Shown here: in pieces, positions 27,933 to 35,451 of the stretch | Layout: every line of letters begins with the position of its first letter | Numbering within the stretch: position 1 is the stretch's first letter | Source: a bacterium | GTDB taxonomy: Bacteria > Cyanobacteriota > Vampirovibrionia > Vampirovibrionales > Vampirovibrionaceae | Direction: 5' to 3' | Length of the DNA: 64,000 bases | NCBI GenBank assembly: GCA_030429585.1 | Contig: JAUIEU010000001.1 | Coordinates: 739,994 to 803,993, forward strand | Notes under the pieces: model-generated | Databases searched by the model: none | The model's input: only the letters and a program-made list of their open reading frames with translations | What the model was told of the DNA's origin: nothing | Made by a program: the position numbers and the translations under genes

Positions 27933-28694
27933 ATGAGCGAATATCTAATCAAACATGCCGAGGCCGAGATTAAATCGACCTATGGGGATACGGTTTATGT
28001 AAAGCCGAAGTCGTTATTAAAGTTTGGACAAAACACCACAGTTGGGACTACGGAAGAAGTGGTATTGGAACTGGGCGGGGAGACTTACGTTTCTTCTAAC
28101 CTGATTGATACCGTCTCGTCATCCAGTGCCAGTGATTCGGTAGAAGTAAAAATAGAAGGCCATTACTTAAGCGGCACCGATTTGGTATTTAGTGTACAGA
28201 CGGCCACATTAAACGGGCAAAACAAGGTAACGCTATCCCAACCTTTAGTACGGGCCACACGGATTTATAATAACAGTGGTACCAACTTAGTTGGGGATTT
28301 ATACGTTTACCAAGATAGTGCCATAACAGGCGGTGTACCGGATGATTTAGCCAAAGCCCATTTGCAGGCTTTAGCAGAAAACAACCAGAGTACCAAGGCG
28401 GCAACAAGCTTTAGTTATCAAGACTACGGCATTATTACGTCGATGTATTACTCGGTAAACAAGAAAACCAGTGCAACGGTGGATTTTAAGCTAAAAATCC
28501 GAGAGCAAAACAAAGTGTTTCGTACACGGTTTGTTGCCACTGGGGGGGGTGCGTCGGGGTTACACCAGGTTCAGTTTTCCCCTTATCTTATTGCGCCTAA
28601 AAACTCTGATATTGAGGTAACAGCGATTGCGAACCAAACCAATGTTTCGGTAACGGCAGGGTTTTATTCATTCCTTGCAAAGGTGGGGACATAA
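27933..28694 (+). CDS. Beta-rich tail protein of unknown function
   Basis: 253 residues, rich in Ser, Thr and Val with beta alternation (GGETYVSSNLIDTVSSSSAS, TKAATSFSYQDYGIIT). It starts with GAGAG upstream. It lies between the C1q-like and collagen-like fibre genes, so a tail-spike or fibre partner is likely. I do not recognise the family. Confidence 0.45.
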   Translation: MSEYLIKHAEAEIKSTYGDTVYVKPKSLLKFGQNTTVGTTEEVVLELGGETYVSSNLIDTVSSSSASDSVEVKIEGHYLSGTDLVFSVQTATLNGQNKVTLSQPLVRATRIYNNSGTNLVGDLYVYQDSAITGGVPDDLAKAHLQALAENNQSTKAATSFSYQDYGIITSMYYSVNKKTSATVDFKLKIREQNKVFRTRFVATGGGASGLHQVQFSPYLIAPKNSDIEVTAIANQTNVSVTAGFYSFLAKVGT

Positions 28695-28722
28695 CCTAAT
28701 GGCGATGGAGCGTAACTAGGTA

Positions 28723-30561
28723 ATGCGGCAACTACCCAAAGCACCCGATGGCTTTACCCCTGGCAAGTCCGGTGAAGAAGTGCGCGGCCCTGACGGCACC
28801 ATTTACCAGAAAACCCATGGTAAGTGGAAAGCAATAGCTAACCCTAACAGTAGTATTGATGCGATTGCCAAGGCCTTACAAACAGCCTCTATCCCTGGCG
28901 AAAAAGGCGACAAGGGAGAAAAAGGCGACCCAGGCCAACAAGGTAAAGAAGGCCGCCGTGGTGAAAAAGGCGACCGTGGCCGTGATGGTAAAGAAGGCCA
29001 ACAAGGGGAACGTGGCGAACGCGGGTACCCTGGCCTACCTGGCAAGGATGGTAAGGACGGGCTAAAGGGTGACCAAGGCGACAAGGGAGAAAAAGGCGAC
29101 CCCGGCGCGGATGGGTTAAGTGCTTACGAGATTGCAACCCAATACGGATTTACTGGCAACATTGATGAATGGCTAGAAAGCCTAAAAGGCAAAGATGGGA
29201 TAAACGGCCAAAGCTTTGGCGGGGCTGGTGGTAAAATCCAGCGCAACCGTTTATTTATGGGGGCAAGTGACCCCACCGCTCAAGAAGGGCGAGACGAAGA
29301 CAAGTTTTTAAATTATTCAAGCAATGAAATATTTGAAAAGGTTAGCGACACCTGGACAAGCCGTGGCACCCTTGGTGGTGGCGGTGTTACCGATGGTGAT
29401 AAGGGGGACATTACCGTTAGCGGTAGTGGGGCCACTTGGACGATTGACGATGACACGATTGGGCTTGATGAATTAAGCGCAACAGGCACCCCAAGTAGCA
29501 GCACCTACTTGCGTGGCGATAACACGTGGGCAGCAGTAGCAGGGGGTGTCTCTGATGGCGATAAGGGTGATATTACTGTGTCAGGTGGCGGTGCTACTTG
29601 GACTATTGATAGCGGCTTGGACGCTGCAAAGCTCGCAGACGGCTCTGTAAGTGATACCGAATATCAATACCTAAATGGGGTTACCTCTGCCATACAAACC
29701 CAAATAGACGGGAAGGCAGCAACAAGCCATACCCATGCGGCCAGTGATGTAACCAGTGGCACCTTTGCCGATGCGCGAATAGCGGAAAGTAACGTTACCC
29801 AGCACGAAGCGGCTTTAACGATTACTGAAAGCCAGATTAGTGATTTAGGCCACTATACCGATGAACAGGTAAGAGATGCTATTGGCACAGCCTTAACGGC
29901 TGGTGCAGGCATCACAGTAACCCCGGATGATGGGGCAGACACAATTACCGTGGCCAGTACCATTACCCAGTACACAGACGAGATGGCACGGGATGCGCTA
30001 GGCACCGCGCTAACAGCAGGGGCTAACATTACCATTACCCCGGATGATGGCGCGAATACCATCACCATTGCGGCCACGGATACCGACACCACAGACCATA
30101 CCGCTTTAAGTAATATCGGCACCAACACCCACGCCCAAATAGATACCCATATTGCCAGTAGCAGTAACCCACACAGCGTAACCAAAAGCCAAGTAGGCCT
30201 AGGTAATGTAGAAAACACAGCCCTATCCGCCTGGGGGGGCACCACTAACGTCACTACACTAGGAACCATCGGCACAGGTGTTTGGCAGGGGACAGCCATT
30301 AACGCTACTTATGTAGGCAACCTGCCCGCCAGTAAGGTAACCAGTGGCACGTTTGATGCCGCCCGTATTCCTGATTTATCCAGTAGCTATCAGGCGGTGG
30401 ATGCAAACGGGGGTATTCAGTTGGCGAGCATGGCAGATGCTACGGCGAATAACAGCACCATGTATTACAGCACCGACCAAGGCACGGTGGTTTGGAAAGA
30501 TAGCGGCGGCAACGTGAAGAAGCTATACAGTGGCCCTGCTATTTATGCGAGTGCCTTGTAA
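28723..30561 (+). CDS. Collagen-like tail fibre
   Basis: 612 residues. Residues about 57-137 are an almost unbroken Gly-X-Y repeat, rich in GEKGDKGEKGDPG units. A short domain DEWLESLKGKDG follows, then several near-repeats of DKGDITVSGSGATWTID and of ANITITPDDGANTITI, and a terminal fibre part with a YLRGDNTWA phrase. It should form a stiff trimeric shaft with adhesive segments. It probably decides host-range variation, since repeats like these recombine easily. Confidence 0.75.
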   Translation: MRQLPKAPDGFTPGKSGEEVRGPDGTIYQKTHGKWKAIANPNSSIDAIAKALQTASIPGEKGDKGEKGDPGQQGKEGRRGEKGDRGRDGKEGQQGERGERGYPGLPGKDGKDGLKGDQGDKGEKGDPGADGLSAYEIATQYGFTGNIDEWLESLKGKDGINGQSFGGAGGKIQRNRLFMGASDPTAQEGRDEDKFLNYSSNEIFEKVSDTWTSRGTLGGGGVTDGDKGDITVSGSGATWTIDDDTIGLDELSATGTPSSSTYLRGDNTWAAVAGGVSDGDKGDITVSGGGATWTIDSGLDAAKLADGSVSDTEYQYLNGVTSAIQTQIDGKAATSHTHAASDVTSGTFADARIAESNVTQHEAALTITESQISDLGHYTDEQVRDAIGTALTAGAGITVTPDDGADTITVASTITQYTDEMARDALGTALTAGANITITPDDGANTITIAATDTDTTDHTALSNIGTNTHAQIDTHIASSSNPHSVTKSQVGLGNVENTALSAWGGTTNVTTLGTIGTGVWQGTAINATYVGNLPASKVTSGTFDAARIPDLSSSYQAVDANGGIQLASMADATANNSTMYYSTDQGTVVWKDSGGNVKKLYSGPAIYASAL

Positions 30562-30773
30562 TGGCATTACCTAGTTTTATGAATACGGATTTTGGTAACC
30601 GTTTATACAAGTGGATAATGGCCAAATTCATAGAAAAAGATACGCCGGGGCTAAAAGAATTAACCGATGGGGATGCCCCTAACAACCTACTTTATTACAG
30701 CACAACACAGAATACAGTTGTTTATAAGCGGTCTAGCGGGGCGGTGGTTACGCTGTTAAAAGAGTTGTTATAG
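30561..30773 (+). CDS. Short fibre-tip-like protein
   Basis: 70 residues starting at a TAATG overlap with the collagen-like fibre. The C-terminus (LLYYSTTQNTVVYKRSSGAVVTLL) closely resembles the end of that fibre (YYSTDQGTVVWKDSGG), so it looks like a duplicated tip or cap. Confidence 0.5.
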   Translation: MALPSFMNTDFGNRLYKWIMAKFIEKDTPGLKELTDGDAPNNLLYYSTTQNTVVYKRSSGAVVTLLKELL

Positions 30774-30807
30774 GTTATGCCCTTTACCCCAATAGAACGG
30801 GCACAGG

Positions 30808-31122
30808 ATGCCACAGAATGAACAGATTGCGCATATTATGGCAGCGTTACCGGGAACATTATTGGGTACTATGGGGTGGCTTGGGCGTTGGTTTGATGCA
30901 ACCCCTACACACGAAATGGTGTGGCCTAAGCTTCTCGGGGGGCTTATGGTATCAGGCTTTACCGGATTATGCGGTGGTGTGCTTGCCTATAACCTTGGCG
31001 CTCCTTCTGGGATGGTTTTCTTTATATCAGGTATATGCGGGGCGTATTCCGAAAAAGCCTTGGATTTACTATGGAACATTGCCCAATCCATTATTAAAGG
31101 CTTAGCGGGGGCAGGTAAATAA
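30808..31122 (+). CDS. Holin-like membrane protein
   Basis: 104 residues with two or three predicted membrane helices (MAALPGTLLGTMGWLG; GGLMVSGFTGLCGGVLAYNL; GMVFFISGICGAYS) and a short C-terminal tail ending GAGK. Size, topology and position at the start of the lysis genes suit a holin. It overlaps the next gene by 1 bp (TAATG), so the two proteins are made together. Confidence 0.65.
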   Translation: MPQNEQIAHIMAALPGTLLGTMGWLGRWFDATPTHEMVWPKLLGGLMVSGFTGLCGGVLAYNLGAPSGMVFFISGICGAYSEKALDLLWNIAQSIIKGLAGAGK

Positions 31123-31523
31123 TGGATATTACCTTGCTATGGAGTACAGACGGTTTCCCCCCACGTTGGTTTTGTGGCGTGTGGACACAGTTCCACGGCT
31201 GGACACACATACTAGCTGATGCCGTTATTTTTGTATCGTACTACCTTATTCCGCTGGTACTATTGCAAACCCTTAAGCGGGTGTTATGGGATACCCACAG
31301 GCATATTGTTTTTAACTTTGCCGTATTTATCTTTTGTTGCGGCATTACCCATGCGCTTGATTTGCTGATGTTCTGGTGGCCTGCCTACCGGTTATTAACA
31401 CTAGCCAAGGTGATTACCGCCATTGTATCGGCATACACGGTGTGGCGGATTCTTCCACAATTTATCCGTGTGGTGAATGGGCATAAAGCGGAAAAACTAT
31501 TAAAGGCGCGGCTACATGAGTAA
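31122..31523 (+). CDS. Stand-alone ethylene-receptor-type sensor domain (membrane)
   Basis: 133 residues with three or four membrane helices. It aligns along its whole length with the transmembrane sensor domain of plant ETR1 and cyanobacterial homologues. Copper/ethylene-site residues are at identical spacing: D33, Y40, I43, P44 (ETR1 D25, Y32, I35, P36), F66, I70, C73 and H77 (F58, I62, C65, H69). The ILADAVIFVSYYLIP and CCGITH motifs carry them. After the helices only about 18 residues remain; there is no GAF, kinase or other output domain. It sits between holin and receiver with 1- and 8-bp overlaps. The family likeness is clear; ligand and output are inference. Confidence 0.85.
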   Translation: MDITLLWSTDGFPPRWFCGVWTQFHGWTHILADAVIFVSYYLIPLVLLQTLKRVLWDTHRHIVFNFAVFIFCCGITHALDLLMFWWPAYRLLTLAKVITAIVSAYTVWRILPQFIRVVNGHKAEKLLKARLHE

Positions 31524-31863
31524 GCGTATTTATCTCTGTGATGACGATACCCACACGCTGGAAATATTTAAGCGTTTTCTAACCAGCTTGGGCTATCAGG
31601 TAAAAACCTTTAACAGCCCCGGCGCCCTGATAGAGGCAGTGTATAAGCTACCCCCTGATACCTGCCTAATAGATTCGCGTATGCCAGCGCTAGACGGGTT
31701 AAACCTATACAAGTGCTTAAAGGCGATTGAGTTTAAGGGGGCCATTCATGTGATGAGTGCCCACGGGGAAATAGTGGAACTAAATACCAGTAAGTTTTAT
31801 ATACGGGCCAAACCCCATAACGCAGAAGGCTTACAAAAGCTATTGGAGATGCCATGCAACTAA
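31516..31863 (+). CDS. Single-domain response regulator receiver (CheY/FixJ-like)
   Basis: 115 residues, a complete receiver domain. The acidic pocket is D9-D11 (CDDDTH), the phosphoacceptor D53 (CLIDSRMPALDGL), the switch S81 (HVMSAHGE), and K99-P100 (RAKPHN) complete the site. There is no DNA-binding or enzymatic output. The start overlaps the ethylene-type sensor gene by 8 bp and the stop overlaps the next gene by 10 bp. It would need phosphate from a host kinase, since none is in the prophage. It is a plausible partner of the membrane sensor. Confidence 0.88.
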   Translation: MSKRIYLCDDDTHTLEIFKRFLTSLGYQVKTFNSPGALIEAVYKLPPDTCLIDSRMPALDGLNLYKCLKAIEFKGAIHVMSAHGEIVELNTSKFYIRAKPHNAEGLQKLLEMPCN

Positions 31864-32321
31864 CCCATACCATTTACTTTGACCGCCAGCCTGACAGCAT
31901 CTATGGCGTACTTACCCTGCAACGCGCAGAAAAAGGCAAGGCTTTTAAAGTGTTTGAACGCTTCCCATGCTCTAGCGGGCAGCGTGGCAATACCACCACA
32001 GATTGGGTACAGGGTAAAAGCCCAACACCAATGGGTGTGCATTGGATGAGTACCAAGCAGGAACACCTGCAATTTGAGCCTAAAGGCACACCCTTTTATC
32101 CAATGGGTACTAGCAAGGGTAGCCGCCGGATAGAGCAACCAGACGGGCCACAGTATCGAGAGCATATCGGCCTGCACTTAGAAAACCGTTTCCCCGGCAC
32201 GGCGGGTTGCCCTGCCTTGCTATGGGATACACCAGAGCGTGAGTGTAGCGCATGGGCGTTGTTTGCCTATTTAGACAAGCTACATAAGTACGAGCCTTAT
32301 ATCCGGTTTGTGGTGCTGTGA
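31854..32321 (+). CDS. Putative peptidoglycan enzyme, L,D-transpeptidase/YkuD-like
   Basis: 155 residues. Its C-terminal half contains HIGLHLENRFPGTAGCPALL, which has the His...Gly-x-x-Gly-Cys spacing of YkuD-like catalytic cores. It also has KSPTPMGVHWM and GPQYREHIGLH. No signal peptide is seen, as expected if a holin releases it. As a lysis gene it could act as the endolysin or a wall modifier. The similarity is short and the catalytic call is tentative; a DUF5675-like fold is the alternative. Confidence 0.45.
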   Translation: MQLTHTIYFDRQPDSIYGVLTLQRAEKGKAFKVFERFPCSSGQRGNTTTDWVQGKSPTPMGVHWMSTKQEHLQFEPKGTPFYPMGTSKGSRRIEQPDGPQYREHIGLHLENRFPGTAGCPALLWDTPERECSAWALFAYLDKLHKYEPYIRFVVL

Positions 32322-32620
32322 TTGAATGGGTTATTTCCTTTGCTATCGGTGGTGCTGCGTTTGTCAGCAATCAGGTAGACCATTACTTTGCCCGGCGATT
32401 TCAAGCCCGAAAGATACTCTGTGAAAAGAAAGATATTTGCGAGCCCCTTAAGAAATATGTGGATTTAGATAATGACACTGCCCCAGCCACTGATAACCCC
32501 CGACAAGAAGCACGGATACGTATTGGCCCAAGCGTATACATACGAGTGGATAAAAGAGGGCAAGCGATTCCGGTTGACTGTCCCAGAAGGGGAGCCAACC
32601 GATGGTGCATCAGTCCCTAG
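32318..32620 (+). CDS. Small single-helix membrane protein, spanin-like position
   Basis: 100 residues from GTG 32318, overlapping the upstream stop (GTGA). An N-terminal membrane helix (EWVISFAIGGAAFVSNQV) is followed by a basic cytoplasmic or periplasmic part with two Cys. The last 149 bp are also read in another frame by the next gene. Nested overlap of small lysis genes is typical of spanins, but length and sequence do not prove it. Confidence 0.4.
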   Translation: MIEWVISFAIGGAAFVSNQVDHYFARRFQARKILCEKKDICEPLKKYVDLDNDTAPATDNPRQEARIRIGPSVYIRVDKRGQAIPVDCPRRGANRWCISP

Positions 32621-32924
32621 GGCTTTATGGAGTATTATTCCCCCTGACGGGTTGCACAGGGCCGCAGCCATCCCACATGACTTCCTATTTGCGCGTCAAG
32701 GTGGAAAACGAAAGCCATTACCCCCAGGCAGCTACCAGGTTCATACCAAAGAAGGCTGGAAAGATGTAGCCGATGTTTACGGCCCAGAAGCCGCTATATG
32801 GACACGCAAGGAAGCAGATAGATTATTTGGTCGGATGCTGCGAGAGGCTGGCGTTGGTATGTTTCAACGTCGTGCCATGTACCGTGCTGTCCGTACTTTT
32901 GGCTGGATTTGGTGGCGCACCTAG
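32472..32924 (+). CDS. DUF1353-family phage protein
   Basis: 150 residues with the family pattern: EGEPTDGASVPRALWSIIPP, then AAAIPHDFLF, KEADRLFGRMLREAGV and AMYRAVRTFGW. DUF1353 proteins are common in phage lysis or virion-end regions; their function is unknown. It is the last gene of the rightward operon and is followed by a terminator. Confidence 0.75.
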   Translation: MTLPQPLITPDKKHGYVLAQAYTYEWIKEGKRFRLTVPEGEPTDGASVPRALWSIIPPDGLHRAAAIPHDFLFARQGGKRKPLPPGSYQVHTKEGWKDVADVYGPEAAIWTRKEADRLFGRMLREAGVGMFQRRAMYRAVRTFGWIWWRT

Positions 32925-32956
32925 ATTTCCATCCCCCATTCCCAATCCCCCTGATA

Positions 32957-32989
32957 CCCCCTTGGTGTAATGCCGAGGGGGTTATTTTT
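32957..32989 (+). terminator. Terminator between the late and early operons
   Basis: CCCCCTTGG (32957-32965) pairs with CCGAGGGGG (32973-32981), one G-U, followed by TTATTTTT. The early operon ends at 32994 on the other strand, so it marks the convergent boundary. Confidence 0.85.
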
Positions 32990-32993
32990 GTGC

Positions 32994-33176
32994 TTAATCT
33001 TCCATCATTTTGATAAATTCAAGCGTCATATCATAAGGAATATTCCTATTTAAAAGCTCTTTGACGTTTTCCAATATCCAGTAAGCACGCAAGCAAGACT
33101 CATGTATTCGGTTATTAGTCGTTTCCAACTCATCGGTACAGGTTGGCATTTTCTTAACTTCTACAAAATCTTTCAT
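32994..33176 (-). CDS. Last early-operon gene, unknown small protein
   Basis: 60 residues from ATG 33176 (TAATG overlap with the upstream stop): MKDFVEVKKMPTCTDEL, then a helical end with LNRNIPYDMTLEFIKMMED. A longer upstream frame is open, but the coupling supports the short start. No family recognised. Confidence 0.5.
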   Translation of the reverse strand: MKDFVEVKKMPTCTDELETTNNRIHESCLRAYWILENVKELLNRNIPYDMTLEFIKMMED

Positions 33177-33355
33177 TACCCAAAAGCTCCCACAATAATC
33201 ATCATACCCCATACAAACCCGCCCACAACGATAATGATAGGCAGGCATGCAATAACCGCAAGTAGGCTGATATAAACGCAGCATCCTATAAAGCCAACTA
33301 CGGCTAAAATACAGACCAGTATCAGGCCTAGTCCTAATTCAACCTGTTCCCACAT
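33176..33355 (-). CDS. Small membrane protein
   Basis: 59 residues, almost entirely hydrophobic: two membrane helices (LGLGLILVCILAVVGFIGCC and LLAVIACLPIIIVVGGFVWG). TGATG overlap with the upstream gene. Function unknown; superinfection exclusion proteins often look like this. Confidence 0.5.
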   Translation of the reverse strand: MWEQVELGLGLILVCILAVVGFIGCCVYISLLAVIACLPIIIVVGGFVWGMMIIVGAFG

Positions 33356-33657
33356 CACCCCAACCCCTCCGTATCCTTAAAAGCTTCAGGCAACTCATGT
33401 AATGGCCTCCAAGCAAACGGCTCTATACAGGCATCAAACCCATCTTGGAATTCATGCCGCCATCCTACATGCCAAGCACTCGCATAATACCCTTCAACTT
33501 GGCCAAACTTAGTGTAGCCAATAGTAAGAGGAACCAGCAGTAATACCCTTTCTTGTGGGTGTGTTGGTGCTGTGCTCATAGGGCGCCAAGGGCTAAGGTC
33601 TGCTTTTAGCAATGCAGCCTTACGGGCTTCGATTCTTTTCATTATATCGCTAGTCAT
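33355..33657 (-). CDS. DUF551-like early protein (copy 1)
   Basis: 100 residues from ATG 33657, overlapping the upstream stop by 8 bp. It carries WRPMSTAPTHPQERVLLLVP and ends with AWRPLHELPEAF, the bracketing Trp-Pro motifs of DUF551 proteins common in phage accessory regions. Function unknown. Two relatives occur at 35206 and 37956. Confidence 0.6.
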   Translation of the reverse strand: MTSDIMKRIEARKAALLKADLSPWRPMSTAPTHPQERVLLLVPLTIGYTKFGQVEGYYASAWHVGWRHEFQDGFDACIEPFAWRPLHELPEAFKDTEGLG

Positions 33658-34345
33658 TAAGCAACCCCTCCGTGGCTTTGAGGGCTTCTCTGGCTTTATT
33701 ACCCCATCTATCATCTGCAATATCAGGGTCGTAACCTGTCCAATCCCTGTAGATGCTCCCAAGCTCACCAACTGGTAAAGATGCAGACTCTTTATATCGG
33801 CGTGTACCATCTGGCTTTAAATCAGCGTAGTAAGCCAAGGCACTCCGCAGCAAATCTACCCCTTCCCGCCAAGGCTTCACTGCTGCCTCAATCTTATCGG
33901 CCATGTATTGCTCGGCGGTGGGTTGGGTATCCATATCTTCTTTTGCAACAAGTAACGTCTTTTTTATATGCTCGATATAAGCATAATCCTTATTTGCAAA
34001 TAGCAGAGATGAATCATAGGAAGACAATACCCCTTGTCCAATAGATATTAACTCTTTATTCTTCTCCACCAGCATCGCCACTTGCGCGTTGGTCTCGTCT
34101 CGTTCGCGCTTAAGGCGTTCATTCTCACCAATTAAACGGCTGTATTCTCTAACGTCAATAGTAGCGAGTTTGGCCTCCAGCTCCTGTATCCGCGCTTTAT
34201 CGGCGGCGGTTTGTTGGGCGGTATAGGCTTCAACAAGGTAAACGCCATCTTGCTTGGTCACACCAAATGGCGGGCCTACGGATATATTGAGGGCCACATC
34301 TTCAGCCGTCAGTGGTGGTGGGTTATCGTTTACCGTCTTATCCAT
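33650..34345 (-). CDS. Coiled-coil early protein
   Basis: 231 residues. The N-terminal tail NPPPLTAEDVALNI resembles tags in other early genes here. Then comes a long coiled coil (ADKARIQELEAKLA, ENERLKRERDETNAQ), followed by LLRSALAYYADLKPDGTRRY. No enzymatic motif. It ends with an Glu-Gly-rich EGLLND, whose codons hold the next gene's Shine-Dalgarno sequence. Confidence 0.55.
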   Translation of the reverse strand: MDKTVNDNPPPLTAEDVALNISVGPPFGVTKQDGVYLVEAYTAQQTAADKARIQELEAKLATIDVREYSRLIGENERLKRERDETNAQVAMLVEKNKELISIGQGVLSSYDSSLLFANKDYAYIEHIKKTLLVAKEDMDTQPTAEQYMADKIEAAVKPWREGVDLLRSALAYYADLKPDGTRRYKESASLPVGELGSIYRDWTGYDPDIADDRWGNKAREALKATEGLLND

Positions 34346-34497
34346 AACTTGCGCTCCTCTTGGTATTCAAGGTTATTCTCTAATGCTTTGTGGTCGGCTT
34401 CTAAATCAGCAATGTACTCACTGTAAGAGGTGTAGCCTAGCCGGGTTAATGCCTGCTGAACCATGGGGGATATCGGTGGGTTATCGTTGGTGGTCAT
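34330..34497 (-). CDS. Very small early protein
   Basis: 55 residues from ATG 34497 with GGAG upstream. The start TTNDNPPISPM is followed by one helix (SEYIADLEADHKALENNL). It overlaps both neighbours by 16-17 bp. No recognised family; possibly a small regulator or inhibitor. Confidence 0.45.
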   Translation of the reverse strand: MTTNDNPPISPMVQQALTRLGYTSYSEYIADLEADHKALENNLEYQEERKLWIRR

Positions 34498-34678
34498 TGG
34501 GTTTACTCCATGTATTAGGATGGTCAATGGTCATGGTATAGCCACAGCACTTAGGCCAACCATGTTGGAAGGCATTAGCGCTATCGACTTTCTGGGTACT
34601 GCTACAATTGCGGCACCATACCTGCCCACGTTGTAGGCTTGGGTGGCAGTCAGTTAGTTTTTTATGAATGGTGGTCAT
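34481..34678 (-). CDS. Zinc-finger-like small protein
   Basis: 65 residues with CRNC and, about 20 residues later, WPKCCGY, a plausible treble-clef or zinc-ribbon site. The start overlaps the upstream gene by 17 bp. Probably nucleic-acid or protein binding; not otherwise recognised. Confidence 0.5.
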   Translation of the reverse strand: MTTIHKKLTDCHPSLQRGQVWCRNCSSTQKVDSANAFQHGWPKCCGYTMTIDHPNTWSKPNDHQR

Positions 34679-34871
34679 TAGGTTGTTTCCTTTCGCTAAT
34701 AGAAGTCATACGGGCATCACAGTCCTGGATAAGATTCTCTAATCGCTCGCGCCGTTCGTCCTTTGGTAATTCCCATGACATTGCGAGTAATGCACCTGCC
34801 ATTTCGCCATGGATACGATGTAATTCAATCCAGTCTTTAAACGACAGGGTTATGGTGGGCAGGTTACACAT
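34662..34871 (-). CDS. Small helical early protein
   Basis: 69 residues from ATG 34871 (TGATG overlap). Helical and charged, with FKDWIELHRIHGEMAGALLA and DERRERLENLIQD. No family recognised. Confidence 0.45.
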   Translation of the reverse strand: MCNLPTITLSFKDWIELHRIHGEMAGALLAMSWELPKDERRERLENLIQDCDARMTSISERKQPNDHHS

Positions 34872-35206
34872 CACCCCTCCTCCCCATCACGGCGGTTCCA
34901 TGCGGTTTTAATACGTTGCCATAAGCTTATGCAGGGCTTCCTTTCAGGAATACCGGCAACCGTAATAGGGTTAGAGCCCCAGTAGTGAGCATAATGGTCG
35001 TAAACGCTAGGCCAAGCTGGCCCCCACTGCATTGCTATACAAGGCTCTTTTATTAACGGTTGTTTGTTAAAAGCAAGATTCCACCCATGGGCAATAAATA
35101 ACAACTTTTGTAGTTTCATCAACGTAAGCGGGTTGCCTTTATCAATCGCTAACTGGATTAAGTAATCAGCAACAGCTAAAACAGGATAAGGCTTATAGTC
35201 ACTCAT
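34871..35206 (-). CDS. Panacea/DUF4065 (SocA-like) domain protein
   Basis: 111 residues from ATG 35206, coupled to the upstream stop by TGATG. It shows the Panacea pattern: LAVADYLIQLAIDKGNPLT, LMKLQKLLFIAHGWNLA, QPLIKEPCIAMQWGP and WPSVYDHYAHY. The domain acts as an antitoxin module in many toxin-antitoxin pairs and as a proteolysis adaptor in SocAB. Its neighbours are small unknown proteins, so a toxin partner is not obvious. It may neutralise a host defence toxin. Confidence 0.8.
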   Translation of the reverse strand: MSDYKPYPVLAVADYLIQLAIDKGNPLTLMKLQKLLFIAHGWNLAFNKQPLIKEPCIAMQWGPAWPSVYDHYAHYWGSNPITVAGIPERKPCISLWQRIKTAWNRRDGEEG

Positions 35207-35451
35207 CACACGCCCTCCGGTTTCTTGGGTAGTGGCTGCCAATGGGTAGCGGTTGTATATGACCGAAACCCTGTAGGCACATTCACAGAAGCCCCACCAA
35301 CGCCCTTGCCGCGCTTAGCTAAAAGCTCGTACCATTTACCATCTTTGTACGCACCATATAGTGCTTTAGATTTACTATCCATAGGCGCACACTCAAGCGG
35401 ATACCAGCCATTTTTATCCGGCGCATACGTTTTGCCGTTGTGTTCAATCAT
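35206..35451 (-). CDS. DUF551-like early protein (copy 2)
   Basis: 81 residues. It opens with WYPLECAPMDSKSKALYG and closes with TTATHWQPLPKKPEGV, the bracketing motifs of DUF551. The C-terminal Glu-Gly codons supply the GGAGG for the Panacea gene. ATGA overlap with the upstream gene. Confidence 0.6.
   Translation of the reverse strand: MIEHNGKTYAPDKNGWYPLECAPMDSKSKALYGAYKDGKWYELLAKRGKGVGGASVNVPTGFRSYTTATHWQPLPKKPEGV

Noticed and set aside
28880-29110. CRISPR-like short repeats
   Set aside because: The periodicity comes from Gly-X-Y codons of the collagen-like fibre; no spacers or constant repeat.
30818-31105. Second frame inside the holin gene
   Set aside because: Entirely nested in the holin-like frame, which has the better overlap with the next gene; no ribosome-binding site.
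31122-31523. Plain holin or antiholin instead of ethylene-type sensor
   Set aside because: Size would fit, but eight site residues and their exact spacing match the ethylene-binding domain. An antiholin role is kept only as a functional hypothesis.
32994-33284. Longer, Cys-rich version of the last early gene
   Set aside because: The extra 36 residues overlap the upstream membrane-protein gene; the TAATG-coupled start at 33176 is better.
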